A stretch of 64,000 nucleotides of DNA from Luteimonas suaedae. Its GTDB lineage: Bacteria > Pseudomonadota > Gammaproteobacteria > Xanthomonadales > Xanthomonadaceae. The notes beneath the pieces were generated by a model. It was given only the letters and a program-made list of their open reading frames with translations, did no database searches and was not told the DNA's origin. The position numbers and the translations under genes were made by a program. Within the stretch, counting starts at the first letter, position 1. Each line of letters opens with the position of its first letter. The stretch is from contig NZ_VSSP01000008.1 in NCBI RefSeq assembly GCF_008312895.1, forward strand, positions 140,630-204,629, given 5' to 3'. This document shows positions 1-9,165 of the stretch, one piece after another.

Positions 1-1451
1 GGATCCACCAGGCCGGTGTCGATCAACATCTGCCGGGAGGCGACCACGTCGTCGAGATCGGCCTCGCCGTGGCGGCCGTCGTCGAGATGGTAAAAGGTCT
101 TGCCGGACCCGGAGGAGCCGCGGTTGTTGATCTCGTAGACCACGTAGCCGTGGTTGACCAGGTACTGGACCATCGGCTTGAAGCCGATCCTGCTCTCGCC
201 GCCCGGCCCGCCGTGTACCCAGATCGCGGCCGGGCGCGTCTCGTCCTCGACAATGCCCTTGGGCACGTAGAGGATGCCGGGCACGATCACCCCGTCGTGG
301 GAATGGAAGCGCACCACCCGCCCTGGCACCAGGTCGCCGGCGGGGATGCCGGGCGGTAGCGAATCGACCAGGCGGACGGGCGCATCCGCGCCGGCCGGGT
401 ACAGGCGCAGGTCGCCGGGCATGTCGCCCGCGCTCTCGACCGTGGCGATCGCGCCCGTGGGGGACAGCGCGAACCCAGCGACCGTCGCCGGCGCCGCATC
501 CAGTACCCGCTGCCGCTCCAGGGTCTCGGCGTCGAACAGATGGACCACGGTGCGCGCGTCGTGGTTGACGAACGCGGCCAGGCGCTCGCCATCGGAGGAC
601 AGCCGCGCGCCGGTGACGTCCCAGTCGACGGCAAGGACCGGGGTGCGTTCGCCGCTCTCGAGGTCGAGGCGCTCGAGGCGGCTGAACTCGCGGTCTTCGT
701 CGCTGGTGAGGAAGAGATGTCGGCCGTCGCGGGAGAATTCCTGCGGCACGCAGGCGATCCTGCGGCCGGCCTCGTTCAGGCGCCGCATCTTCGCGCTGTC
801 GACCTCGTAGACGAAGCAGTCGGTGTGGGCGTTGTCGTGGATCCGGCTCAGCGCCACCAGGCGGCGGTCGCCGCTGACCGCATGCATCTGGTAGGCGTCG
901 TTATTGGTGAACAGTCGCCGGCGCGTGTAGTCCGTGGTCGAGTACTCGTACAGGTCGAAGTGGCGCCGATCGCGCTCGTTGGTGGCGGCGAAGAACGACG
1001 CGCCGTCCGGAGCCCAGGCGATGAACCGCGCCTTGAGGCGCTCGCCGGGGGTCAGGTCGCGGGTGGCGCCATCCGGCTCGCGGACGAAGAGGTGGTACAG
1101 CTCGTCGCCGCCGCGGTCGCTGGCGTAGAGCACGCGCTCGCCGTCGGGAAACCAGCCGATCGCCATCACCGTCTCGTCCGAGTCGGTCAGCGCTTCGGCG
1201 GCGCCGCCGGCCGCCGGCATCACGTACAGGTTGGCCACCCCGCTGCGCTTGCTGGTGAACAGCAGCCGCGCGCCGTCGGGCGAGAAGTCCAGCCCGCCGA
1301 TCTCGTCGAACGCCATCAGCTGCTCGATGTCATGGCGCGGCGGCGGCGCCGCGATGGCGTCTGCGGTGGCGGCGACCTCGGCCGAGGGCGATGGCGAACA
1401 CGCCGGCAGCAGCGTCAGCGACAGCAGGGCGATGGGGAGCAGATGTTTCAA
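1..1451 (-). CDS. S9 family serine peptidase, lipoprotein, 3' end outside window
   Basis: Peptidase of the prolyl-oligopeptidase/dipeptidyl-aminopeptidase class; about 483 N-terminal residues are inside the window. The start is TTG at 1451, with GAGGA about 9 nt upstream, and opens a lipoprotein signal (KHLLPIALLSLTLLPAC), so the enzyme should be periplasmic and lipid-anchored. Residues ~45-390 are PD40/WD40-like propeller blades (FSPDGARLLFTS, WFPDGERVLYAS, WAPDGASFFAAT). From ~405 the alpha/beta-hydrolase fold starts (WVHGGPGGES, NNRGSSGSGKTFY). The catalytic Ser, Asp and His would lie beyond position 1 and cannot be checked. It follows a TonB-dependent receptor on the same strand by 67 bp, which suggests (inference) that it degrades peptides taken up by that receptor. 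Confidence 0.85.
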   Translation of the reverse strand, partial: MKHLLPIALLSLTLLPACSPSPSAEVAATADAIAAPPPRHDIEQLMAFDEIGGLDFSPDGARLLFTSKRSGVANLYVMPAAGGAAEALTDSDETVMAIGWFPDGERVLYASDRGGDELYHLFVREPDGATRDLTPGERLKARFIAWAPDGASFFAATNERDRRHFDLYEYSTTDYTRRRLFTNNDAYQMHAVSGDRRLVALSRIHDNAHTDCFVYEVDSAKMRRLNEAGRRIACVPQEFSRDGRHLFLTSDEDREFSRLERLDLESGERTPVLAVDWDVTGARLSSDGERLAAFVNHDARTVVHLFDAETLERQRVLDAAPATVAGFALSPTGAIATVESAGDMPGDLRLYPAGADAPVRLVDSLPPGIPAGDLVPGRVVRFHSHDGVIVPGILYVPKGIVEDETRPAAIWVHGGPGGESRIGFKPMVQYLVNHGYVVYEINNRGSSGSGKTFYHLDDGRHGEADLDDVVASRQMLIDTGLVD

Positions 1452-1518
1452 CAGGCGATCCTCGATGCACGGAGGCGGCCGGCCATGGGCGGCGCGCCGG
1501 GTGGTCGCACGGGGGCGT

Positions 1519-4500
1519 TCAGAAGCTCGCGCTCAGGCGCAGCAGGTAGGTGCGGCCGATCGGGTCGTAGGCGCCGAAATTGCGGCCCACCTGCGCCGCA
1601 TACGGCACCTTGCGGTCGAACAGGTTGTTCACCGCCAGCTGTGCCTTGACGTGGTCGCCGAGCCAATAGCCGACGCTGGCGTTGAAACGCCAGTAGTCGC
1701 CGATGTCATTGGCCTCGCGCGGGAGGTCCTCTTCGGTCGCGTCCAAGTCGCGGACGACCGAACTGGTCCACAGCGCCTGCAGGTCCAGCTCGAGTTTGTC
1801 GAGGCTGTAGCCGGTGGACAGGTTCACCCGGTACTTGGGCGTGCCGACGCTGCCGACGGCATCCTGGACCGGCACCCCGGGCTGCGCCACGAGTTCGTAC
1901 TTGTGGGTGTACGACAGCTTGCTGCCGATGCGCATGCTGCCGCCGCCGAGGTCGAAGCGGTACTCGGCGGCGCCGATCAGCCCGGAGAAGTCCAGCGTCG
2001 AGGTGTTGACGAAGCCGGTGCGGTAGCCGTTGGCGATGTCGCCGGCGGTGCGCACGGCCCCCGGCTGCGCCGCCGCCTGTTCGGCGGTCAGCCGCTCGAA
2101 GGTCGCGCAGGCCGGCTCGTTGGGGTAGTTGACGCTGTCGTAGCAGGCCGACAGCAGCGCGCCGATGCCGAGATTCTGGATGCCGTTCTCCAGCGAGATG
2201 TCGGACCAGTCCATCGCCAGGCGGAAATCGGGCAGGGCGGCCGGCTGGTACACGAACCCGAGCGACCAGGAGTCGGCGGTCTCGTTCATCAGGTCGACGT
2301 TGCCGGAACGGGTGCCGTACGCCGAGACCGCGCCGGTGGTGGACTCGAAGGCGGCCGGATCGTCGACACCGACCGCCGCCAGGGCGGCCCGGCAGTTGGC
2401 CTCGCGCACGGCCGGGTTGGCGCCGCGGTTGTAGTTCTGCGCGTTGCAGACGTCGTTGATCGCGCCCGCGACCGGGGCCGAACCCAGGAACAGCTCGGTG
2501 ATCGCCGGCGAGCGGATCGCATGCGTATAGACCCCGCGGAAGACCAGGCCGTCGCCCCAGCCGGACAGGCGCGGGGCGAACCGCGCGCCGACCGACCAGG
2601 TGAGGTCGCTGCCGGCGAGCGAGTTGTCGACGTGGCGGGCGGCGGCTTCCAGGCTCAGCGCCTTGGCGAAGCGCAGCGCCTGCGACTCCGCGATCAGCGG
2701 GGCGACCAGCTCGCCGTAGAACTCGGTGGTGCGGTAGCTGCCGTCGATCCCGGCGAAACTGCCGGAGCCGCTGCCGATCAGCACGTTGCCTGCCTCGAGG
2801 GTGGCGTCGGGCTCGAACGCGCCGCCCTCGGTGCGGCGTTCCGCGCCCAGGTTGAACTGCAGTGGCTCGGCCAGCCCGATCGGCAGCGCGCCGGTCAGGT
2901 TGCCGGTCAGGACCTTCTGGGTGTTGAGGCTGGTGGCGCGGCCGCGGTCGGTGAGGTAGTCGATCGCCTCCAGGCTGGCGTTGCCGGCGCCGAATAGGTT
3001 GATCGGCACGCAATCGCCACCGGAGGCGCAGACGATGTTGCCGCTGCCGTCGCGCACCGCGTCGATGGCGCGCAGCAGCCGCACCGGATCGATATAGGTC
3101 AGGGACGAGATGCTTTCGCTGCGACCGTAGTTGTAGGAAAGATCCCAGGACCAGGTCTCGTCGAAGGCGGCGAAGTCGCCCTTCAGTCCGCCGACGAAAC
3201 GATACAGGTCCAGCGTGGTTTCGCCCGGGGTGCGGTCGACGATGTCGTTGAGGTTGCGGCTCAGGTTGAAACCGTCCAGTCCGTTGTCGGCCAGGATCGC
3301 CCGCGAGTGATCGCTCAGGTAGGGATTGTCCGCGGAGAACCTGAGCGTCGGGCCGCCCAGCACCGGCGCCGCGAACTGGTACAGCTCGCTCTGCTCGACG
3401 CCTTCGGTGCGCACGTAGGTCGTCTCGGCGAAAGCCCGCACCGACGGCGTGATGTCGAAATGGCCCAGCGCATTGAAGATGGTGCGTTCGCTCAGGGTCA
3501 GCAGTCCGAAATGGTCGGCGGGATTCACGCCGTCGCCGCCGTCGGCCAGGATCGGCGCGCCGACCGCTTCCTGGACCGCCCGACCTGGCACGTAGGGCGC
3601 CAGTTCGCCGTCGGCGCCGAACTGCAGCGGCGTGCCGCTCGAGTCGTAGATGTAGTTGCCGCGCGTATAGATCGGCGGCAGCACCGCCCCGGGCAGGTCG
3701 AAGCCCAGGATCGGCGCCAGCTGATTGTCGTAGGGCAGCCCACCTTCGGTCAGGAGGGCGTAGCGCAGGTTGCCGGCCACCGCCCACGCGGCGATGCCGT
3801 CGGCGGGACCGGTATCGTCGGGGTTCGGCAGCAGGTAACGGAACGGCATCCGATCGGACAGGCGCAGGCCATGCTGGCGGTGGTACTCGGTGCCGATCAC
3901 GGCGTTGCCGCGGCCCTCGGCGAAGTTGCCGCCGAACAGGCCGCGCACGCTGTAGCTCTCGGCGTCGCCGCGGTCGGTGATGCCGTACTGCACCGACGCC
4001 TGGGCGCCCTCGAAATCCTCCTTGAGGATCACGTTGACGGTGCCGGCGATCGCGTCCGAGCCGTACACCGGCGCGCCGCCGATGGCGATGGTCTCGACCC
4101 GGTCGACCAGGCCCGCAGGGATGACGTTGAGGTCCACCTGCGAGCCGGGCGAGGCCGCCCCGCCGACGCCGGCAACGGTGTTGGAAGAGACGAACCGCCT
4201 GCCGTTGACCAGGGTCAGCGTACGCTGCGAGCCCAGGCCGAAGAAATTGACGAAGGTCTGGGCGATCCCGAGGGTCGCCTGTGCGGCACCGACCGGGCTC
4301 GATGCCGAGGGGCCGAACCCGGGCGTGTCCTCGAGCGCCTGGCCGATGTTGGTATAGCCGCGGCGCTCGATCTCCTCGGCACTGGTCACCAGCGCCGCCT
4401 GCAGGGTGTCGAAACCGGCGCGGTTGATGCGGGTGCCGGTGACCTGGATGCGCTCGAGCTCCACGGTCTGGTCGGTCGGCGGCGGCGCCTCGGTCGACAC

Positions 4501-4860
4501 GGGTCGCGGCGCGGGCGCGCGCGGGCGCCGCACGGTGACGGTGTCCTCGCCGCTGGCCACCACCTCCAGCCCGGTGCCCTCGAACATCAGCCGCACCGCC
4601 TCGATGGCCTCGAAATCGCCCTGAACCGCGCCGGTGCGCACCCCGCGCAGGTCGCCTTCCGGCGCCATGATCTGCAGGCCCGACTGCTCCGCGGCCGCGC
4701 GGATCGCCTGTGCGGCCTCCTGCGGCGGCAGGTCGAACGTCTTGCGCGCCTGCGCCTGCGCCTGCGCCAGCACCGGCGCGGTGGCGAGCGCACAGCCCAG
4801 GCCGATGGCGAGCCACAGCCGGCTGCGCCGCGCAATCCTGCGTGATCCGATGCTGTTCAC
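1519..4860 (-). CDS. TonB-dependent outer-membrane receptor with STN signalling domain
   Basis: Outer-membrane TonB-dependent receptor of about 1113 residues. The GTG at 4860 is preferred because GGGGAGA lies just upstream; an in-frame ATG at 4884 has no Shine-Dalgarno. Order: signal peptide (~1-35, ending APVLAQAQAQA), STN domain (~38-105), a proline-rich linker, TonB-box-like region and plug (~140-265, with VTGTRI, LVNGRRF, YGSDAIAGTVNVILK), then a long beta-barrel ending in a terminal Phe (LLRLSASF). The STN domain marks receptors that signal through FecR/FecI-type regulators, and exactly such a pair is encoded just upstream. The substrate is not evident; the length and the adjacent S9 peptidase fit peptide or large-ligand uptake rather than a simple ferri-siderophore, but that is inference. 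Confidence 0.93.
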   Translation of the reverse strand: MNSIGSRRIARRSRLWLAIGLGCALATAPVLAQAQAQARKTFDLPPQEAAQAIRAAAEQSGLQIMAPEGDLRGVRTGAVQGDFEAIEAVRLMFEGTGLEVVASGEDTVTVRRPRAPAPRPVSTEAPPPTDQTVELERIQVTGTRINRAGFDTLQAALVTSAEEIERRGYTNIGQALEDTPGFGPSASSPVGAAQATLGIAQTFVNFFGLGSQRTLTLVNGRRFVSSNTVAGVGGAASPGSQVDLNVIPAGLVDRVETIAIGGAPVYGSDAIAGTVNVILKEDFEGAQASVQYGITDRGDAESYSVRGLFGGNFAEGRGNAVIGTEYHRQHGLRLSDRMPFRYLLPNPDDTGPADGIAAWAVAGNLRYALLTEGGLPYDNQLAPILGFDLPGAVLPPIYTRGNYIYDSSGTPLQFGADGELAPYVPGRAVQEAVGAPILADGGDGVNPADHFGLLTLSERTIFNALGHFDITPSVRAFAETTYVRTEGVEQSELYQFAAPVLGGPTLRFSADNPYLSDHSRAILADNGLDGFNLSRNLNDIVDRTPGETTLDLYRFVGGLKGDFAAFDETWSWDLSYNYGRSESISSLTYIDPVRLLRAIDAVRDGSGNIVCASGGDCVPINLFGAGNASLEAIDYLTDRGRATSLNTQKVLTGNLTGALPIGLAEPLQFNLGAERRTEGGAFEPDATLEAGNVLIGSGSGSFAGIDGSYRTTEFYGELVAPLIAESQALRFAKALSLEAAARHVDNSLAGSDLTWSVGARFAPRLSGWGDGLVFRGVYTHAIRSPAITELFLGSAPVAGAINDVCNAQNYNRGANPAVREANCRAALAAVGVDDPAAFESTTGAVSAYGTRSGNVDLMNETADSWSLGFVYQPAALPDFRLAMDWSDISLENGIQNLGIGALLSACYDSVNYPNEPACATFERLTAEQAAAQPGAVRTAGDIANGYRTGFVNTSTLDFSGLIGAAEYRFDLGGGSMRIGSKLSYTHKYELVAQPGVPVQDAVGSVGTPKYRVNLSTGYSLDKLELDLQALWTSSVVRDLDATEEDLPREANDIGDYWRFNASVGYWLGDHVKAQLAVNNLFDRKVPYAAQVGRNFGAYDPIGRTYLLRLSASF

Positions 4861-4932
4861 GGCCCCGTCTCCCCGGTATCGCATGCGCGATGCATGCCTC
4901 CCTGTGTACGAGGGGCGTGCGCGGCGAATCCT

Positions 4933-5910
4933 CTATTGCCGATGCGGCGTGGACGCGCGGGTCAGGACGATCGCGCCCGGCTCTTCGACCACCCGGGCGT
5001 CGAAGGTCGCCGCCGCGGAACGCGCGAAGGCGCGGGTGTCGCCGATCCGGAACACCCCGACGAAGTGCTCGGCCGCCAGGTCCGGGTCGGCGATGCGGAT
5101 CGGGACCTGGGCGTAGCGGTTCATCTCGGCGATGGCGGCCTCCAAGGGTTCGCCGTCGAAGGTCAGGTAACCCTCGCGCCAAGAATGGCGGCGCGATACC
5201 TCCTCGGCGGTCAGTGCGTTCTCGATCATCGGCAGGGCGCGCGCGGCCACCACCTGCTCGTTGCGGGCCGCGCGCCGCGGCCGCTCCAGACCCCTGGAAT
5301 CGGGGCGTTCGACCTCGACCACGCCCTCGAGCACCGTCACCGCCACGGCATCGCCCAGGCGGCGTACCGCGAACTCGGTGCCCACTGCGCGCGCGGCCAC
5401 GTCGCCGGCCTCGACCACGAACGGCCGCGCCGGGTCGCTGACGACCTGGAAGGTGGCCTCGCCGCGTTGCAGGTGGATACGTCGCTGCGCGTCGCCGTAG
5501 CGCACCCGGATCACCGAATCGGTGTTGAGCACGACGACGGAACCATCGTCCAGCGCCAGCCTCACGATCTGGCCGACGCCGGCAGCGTGGCGGCCGGAAT
5601 AGTGCTCGTAGCCGATGCCGCCGGCCAGCACCGCCAGCAGCAACGAGGCGGCGACGGCGAACACGCGCATGCGCACGCGGCGCTGCGGTGCAATCGGTTC
5701 CTCGCCACCGCCCTTCGCCATCGCGGCGATGCGGTCGAGGTCGCGCCAGATCGCCTGCGCGCGCACGAATGCGCCGCGGTGGCGCGGATCGCGCGCCAGC
5801 CAGGCCTCGAGCTCGCCGCGGTCGCGCTCGCCCAGCGCGCCCTCGGACGCCCGGACCGCCCAGCCGGCGGCGATGCCGTCGATATCAGCGCTGTCGTTGC
5901 CTGCGCTCAT
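4933..5910 (-). CDS. FecR family anti-sigma/regulatory membrane protein
   Basis: Inner-membrane regulator of 325 residues that relays a signal from the receptor's STN domain to the ECF sigma factor. The N-terminus (~8-58, GWAVRASEGALGERDRGELE then WLARDPRHRGAFVRAQAIW) is the DUF4880 cytoplasmic sigma-binding region. One membrane segment follows at ~78-98 (VFAVAASLLLAVLAGGIGY). The periplasmic FecR domain spans ~115-215 (GEATFQVVSD, VGTEFAVR, VTVLEGVVEV). The C-terminus (~245-315) resembles an STN fold (LTFDGEPLEAAIAEMNRYA). The start overlaps the sigma gene's end by 26 bp, so translation is probably coupled. The receptor gene follows after a 72-bp gap. Confidence 0.92.
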   Translation of the reverse strand: MSAGNDSADIDGIAAGWAVRASEGALGERDRGELEAWLARDPRHRGAFVRAQAIWRDLDRIAAMAKGGGEEPIAPQRRVRMRVFAVAASLLLAVLAGGIGYEHYSGRHAAGVGQIVRLALDDGSVVVLNTDSVIRVRYGDAQRRIHLQRGEATFQVVSDPARPFVVEAGDVAARAVGTEFAVRRLGDAVAVTVLEGVVEVERPDSRGLERPRRAARNEQVVAARALPMIENALTAEEVSRRHSWREGYLTFDGEPLEAAIAEMNRYAQVPIRIADPDLAAEHFVGVFRIGDTRAFARSAAATFDARVVEEPGAIVLTRASTPHRQ

Positions 5911-6454
5911 CGATTCCAGTGCTCCGCGCCGGCAGGGCCGGCGTCTTCCTCATTTCCCGCATGATCGTTCTCAGGGCCTTGGCCAGGTGCTTCTCCACGG
6001 TGCTTTCGGAGATGTTCATCCGTTCCGAGATCTCGCGCTGCGACAGCGATTCGAATTTCTTCATCACGAACGCCTGCCTGCACTTGGCCGGCAGTGCCGC
6101 GATCGCCGCGTGCAGGCGCTCGACTTCCTCGCGGCCGCTCAGGCGCCGCTCCGGGGTGGGTCCGGCGTCTGCCACGTGCAGCGCGTCGATGTCCGCCACC
6201 GTCTCGATCGGCACGATCCGCGACCTCCTGACGGTCTCGCCGACCACGCGCCTGGCGATGACGAACAGATAGGCGCGCGCGTCGTTGATGCCGTCCGTGT
6301 TCACCGCCCACAGCCGGGCGTAGGTTTCCTGGACGACCTCGTCGAGGTCGCACATCGCAAGGCCGCGGATGCGCGCGGACAGCCAGCGGCGCACGTCGCC
6401 TTCGTGCGGCAATACTTCCCGCGCGAACCAGCGGATGCGGCTCTCATGTTCCAC
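5885..6454 (-). CDS. ECF RNA polymerase sigma factor, FecI-like
   Basis: Extracytoplasmic-function sigma factor of 189 residues. Region 2 covers ~22-85 (LDEVVQETYARLWAV, ARAYLFVIARRVVGE) and region 4 ~110-165 (AIAALPAKCRQAFVMKKFE, then the helix-turn-helix LSQREISERMNISESTVEKH). The start is GTG at 6454 with AGGGA upstream; an ATG at 6447 is out of frame. It is first in a sigma-FecR-receptor cluster, the standard arrangement in which FecI-type factors turn on the receptor operon when ligand is bound. I do not see a convincing FecI-type promoter before the receptor gene. Confidence 0.93.
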   Translation of the reverse strand: MEHESRIRWFAREVLPHEGDVRRWLSARIRGLAMCDLDEVVQETYARLWAVNTDGINDARAYLFVIARRVVGETVRRSRIVPIETVADIDALHVADAGPTPERRLSGREEVERLHAAIAALPAKCRQAFVMKKFESLSQREISERMNISESTVEKHLAKALRTIMREMRKTPALPARSTGIDERRQRQR

Positions 6455-6545
6455 GGACAGGATCCCTGGCGCTGCGCTTGCCCATCACCGTTGCTTCATA
6501 TCACGTCCTGGGATGCTGCCCGGTTCCGCGGCGGATCGTCGTGGC

Positions 6546-7295
6546 TCACTGCGCGGTGATGCTGCGCAGCACGGTGCCGTCCGCGGCCAGGAAATCCACC
6601 CGCGGCTCGCCCTTGGCGTCGACCGTCAGCTGCAGCCGTGGCCGGCCCTCCGGGTCGGCCAGGCGCACCACCGCGTCCTCGAGCGTCTTGCCCGCGAACA
6701 GACGCTCGGCGCCGGCGCCGCCGCGCGCCATCGCGTAGTCCATCATCTCCTTGCGGATGGCCTCGCGCTCGGCGTCGGATTCCGCGCCTGCGGCGCGGTC
6801 GCTCATTTCCATCAGCGGCCCGATCGAATAGTCCGGGCGGTCCCAGACCCGCAGCCCGGCGACGCGGCGGCCGTCCTGTTCGTTGTAGACCATGCCGACG
6901 GTCTGGTCCTGCTTGTACTGGTCGAAGAACAGCCCGGCCGAGGCCGAGTGGGCGCCGTCCTGTTTCGCACTGCCGAAGGTCATGCCGCCCGATTCGTCGC
7001 CTTCGTCGTTGAAGAACAGCATCCCGCCGCCCTTGCGGCTGTGGTGGCGGTATTCGGTGCCTTCCATGAACAGCCCCGGAAAACGCGCGCTGTTGGCGAT
7101 CACCAGGCGGTTGAGGCCATTGGGCTCGACCACGTTGAGCCGTTGCACGGTGAGTTCCTCGAACTCGCCGGTCGCAGCGGCCTCGATCTTGTCGGCCGGC
7201 CGGGCGGTAATCCGGTCCCAGGCAGCCCAGCCGGAGAGTACGGTCACGGCGACCAGCCAGGTGGTCAGCAACCAGTCGCGGGGCGTCATCGTCAT
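6546..7295 (-). CDS. membrane-anchored protein of unknown function
   Basis: Not recognised. A protein of 249 residues with one N-terminal membrane segment (WLLTTWLVAVTVLSGWAAW, ~6-24) and the remainder probably periplasmic. The body is rich in Gly, Asp and short beta-type stretches (LNRLVIANSARFPGLFMEG, GGMLFFNDEGDESGG, VVRLADPEGRPRLQLTVD), and the EPNG/DAKGEP spacing hints at a repeated beta fold. ATG 7295 is chosen because GAAGGA lies upstream; it begins one base after the stop of the esterase-like gene, indicating translational coupling. An upstream in-frame start at 7343 would overlap that gene. Co-expression with a secreted hydrolase suggests an envelope role. Confidence 0.7.
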   Translation of the reverse strand: MTMTPRDWLLTTWLVAVTVLSGWAAWDRITARPADKIEAAATGEFEELTVQRLNVVEPNGLNRLVIANSARFPGLFMEGTEYRHHSRKGGGMLFFNDEGDESGGMTFGSAKQDGAHSASAGLFFDQYKQDQTVGMVYNEQDGRRVAGLRVWDRPDYSIGPLMEMSDRAAGAESDAEREAIRKEMMDYAMARGGAGAERLFAGKTLEDAVVRLADPEGRPRLQLTVDAKGEPRVDFLAADGTVLRSITAQ

Positions 7296-7296
7296 G

Positions 7297-8997
7297 TCAG
7301 GGTCCTTCGTTGGCGTCGGCAGGGGCGGGCGCGGTGGGTGCATTGGCGTCGACGTGCGTAGCCATTTCGCGCACCACGCCGGCCCAGTCGGTGTGGTGCC
7401 AGTTGTGGCCCTTCATCGGCCGGCCGTACTCGAAGCGCGCGGGATAGTCGTCGCCGGCGACCTCGCGCAGCATCCGCTCGAAGCGGTAGACCGCGAGGTT
7501 GAGGTAGAAGTCGTCCATCTCGCCGGCGAACAGGTGCAGCTTGCCGCGCAGGCGCGGTGCCAGCCGGTTCCAGTGGTCGCGCGCGTACGCGCTCAGGTCG
7601 TAGCCGTTGTCGCGCATCCACGCGGCGACCTCGCGGTCGATCGCGCCGCTGCGCTTGTCGAACAGCAGCCGCGGGTAGCCGTCCTCGCCGGCCGGGCCGT
7701 GGGTGGCCTGCCAGATATCGAGCTGGTAGCCGGAGCGGCCGCGCGAGCCCAGCACCGCTTCGAACGCCGCCAGGTGGCGCATGTCCAGCAGCGGCTGGCC
7801 TTCGCGGGTGCGGCGGAACGGACGCTCGGTGTGCAGCCAGTCGTTGACCGGCACGCTGAACATGTTCTCGTCGGCGTAGATGTCGCTGAGCAGGTAGTTG
7901 CGGAAATCGATCGGGTCCGGATTGAACACCCAGGCGCCGCCGAAGAAATCGGGGTAGTGGAGCTGCAGCGCCAGCGCTTCCCAGCCCCCGGTGGAGGCGC
8001 CTTCGACGATGCGCGCGTGCGGCTGGCCGATGCCGCGGAAGCGGCGCTCCAGCTCGGGCATGATCTCGGTGGTCAGCGCTTCTCCGTACGGGCCGTTGTT
8101 GGGGGAATCGACCGCGTAGGACTCGACGAAGTACGGGCTGGGATGCTCGAAGGTGATCGCGACCACGCGCGGGAAATCGTCGCCCTGCCAGGCCTGGGCG
8201 AATTCGTAGCCGGTTTCGACGTTGGCATCCCGGGCCCGGGCCACCGCCGCGTCGCCGTGGCTGTCCGGATCGGGGTCGAAGCCGAACGGCGCATCGCCAT
8301 GGCCGAAGACGTAGACCACCGGGTAGCGCGCGTCCGGGTTCTCATCGAAACCGCGCGGCAGCAGCACGCTGGCACCGATGTGGATCGGCACGCCCCAGAA
8401 CGCGCTCAGGACTTCGCTGCGGATGCGGACCCGGCGGATCCACGGCGTATCCTCGAGCTCTGGCAACGCCGGCACCGTTGCCGCCAGGCGCAGCGGCACC
8501 GGCGCCGCATCCGGCCCCAGCGTGACCGGCTGGACCGTGCTGTACAGGTTCCCGGGTTTGGCGTGGAAAGGCACCCGGCGGTCGGTCAGCGGCAGCCACA
8601 GGCGGTGTCCGTCGGCGCGGTCCAGCTGCGTGTAGCGGACCAGCACCGCCTGGACGTGGTAGTCGCCGGGCGGCAGCGCGTCGAGGCTTTGCAGCGGGTA
8701 GGCGGCGGCGTCCGCGCCGACCGCGACTTCCGCGCCCGGCGCCAGCCCTTCGACGTCGATCCCGAACACGGCCGGGCCGTTCAGCCCGATCGCCAGCCTG
8801 GGCTCGGGCTGGTCGGTGCGGGCCACGGCCACGATCAGGCGCCCGGTGACCGGCCCGTCCGCGACCGCGGGGTCCAGCACCACCCGGAAGCCTGCCGCCG
8901 ACGCCGCAGGTGCTGCCAGCATCGCCAGCAGCAACACCAGCAACCAGCGGGGCACGGAAAGCCGTCGGGCGTTCCGGACGGATGACGGCTCGGGCAT
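7297..8997 (-). CDS. secreted alpha/beta-hydrolase, esterase D/Fes-like
   Basis: Exported hydrolase of 566 residues. Signal peptide at ~17-35 (WLLVLLLAMLAAPAASA). An Ig-like N-terminal region (~36-195) precedes the esterase fold (~200-550). The nucleophile elbow is GASTGG at ~345, and a likely catalytic His lies in KGHNWHHTDW near the C-terminus. VVYVFGHGDAPFG and the oxyanion-region residues resemble enterochelin-esterase-like and EstD-type enzymes; the substrate cannot be read from sequence. Downstream, with its ATG one base beyond this stop, is the membrane-anchored unknown. The divergent neighbour is the MITE-interrupted lipoprotein; the 168-bp spacer (8998-9165) shows no clear promoter pair. 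Confidence 0.8.
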   Translation of the reverse strand: MPEPSSVRNARRLSVPRWLLVLLLAMLAAPAASAAGFRVVLDPAVADGPVTGRLIVAVARTDQPEPRLAIGLNGPAVFGIDVEGLAPGAEVAVGADAAAYPLQSLDALPPGDYHVQAVLVRYTQLDRADGHRLWLPLTDRRVPFHAKPGNLYSTVQPVTLGPDAAPVPLRLAATVPALPELEDTPWIRRVRIRSEVLSAFWGVPIHIGASVLLPRGFDENPDARYPVVYVFGHGDAPFGFDPDPDSHGDAAVARARDANVETGYEFAQAWQGDDFPRVVAITFEHPSPYFVESYAVDSPNNGPYGEALTTEIMPELERRFRGIGQPHARIVEGASTGGWEALALQLHYPDFFGGAWVFNPDPIDFRNYLLSDIYADENMFSVPVNDWLHTERPFRRTREGQPLLDMRHLAAFEAVLGSRGRSGYQLDIWQATHGPAGEDGYPRLLFDKRSGAIDREVAAWMRDNGYDLSAYARDHWNRLAPRLRGKLHLFAGEMDDFYLNLAVYRFERMLREVAGDDYPARFEYGRPMKGHNWHHTDWAGVVREMATHVDANAPTAPAPADANEGP

Positions 8998-9165
8998 CTG
9001 CGCTCCCTGTCGTGGCGGCCGGTATGGCCGTCCCCTCCCGAACTACGAGGGCCGCCGGCGGGAAATCCGCCACTCCGCCGCCGCCAGCGGGTCAGGGACG
9101 TGCTCGACTCGCGACCTGCCCGGCGCCGCCTTGCCGCACCGGCACCGTGCGGCTACGGTGGCGCG

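Noticed and set aside
1706..5182. Minus-strand open frame of over 1150 codons beside the receptor gene
   Set aside because: It is out of frame with the receptor and rich in Arg/Gly/Ala runs without a domain; a GC-codon shadow.
5885..5910. Frameshift between the sigma factor and FecR
   Set aside because: The 26-bp overlap is a normal coupled junction; both proteins are complete.
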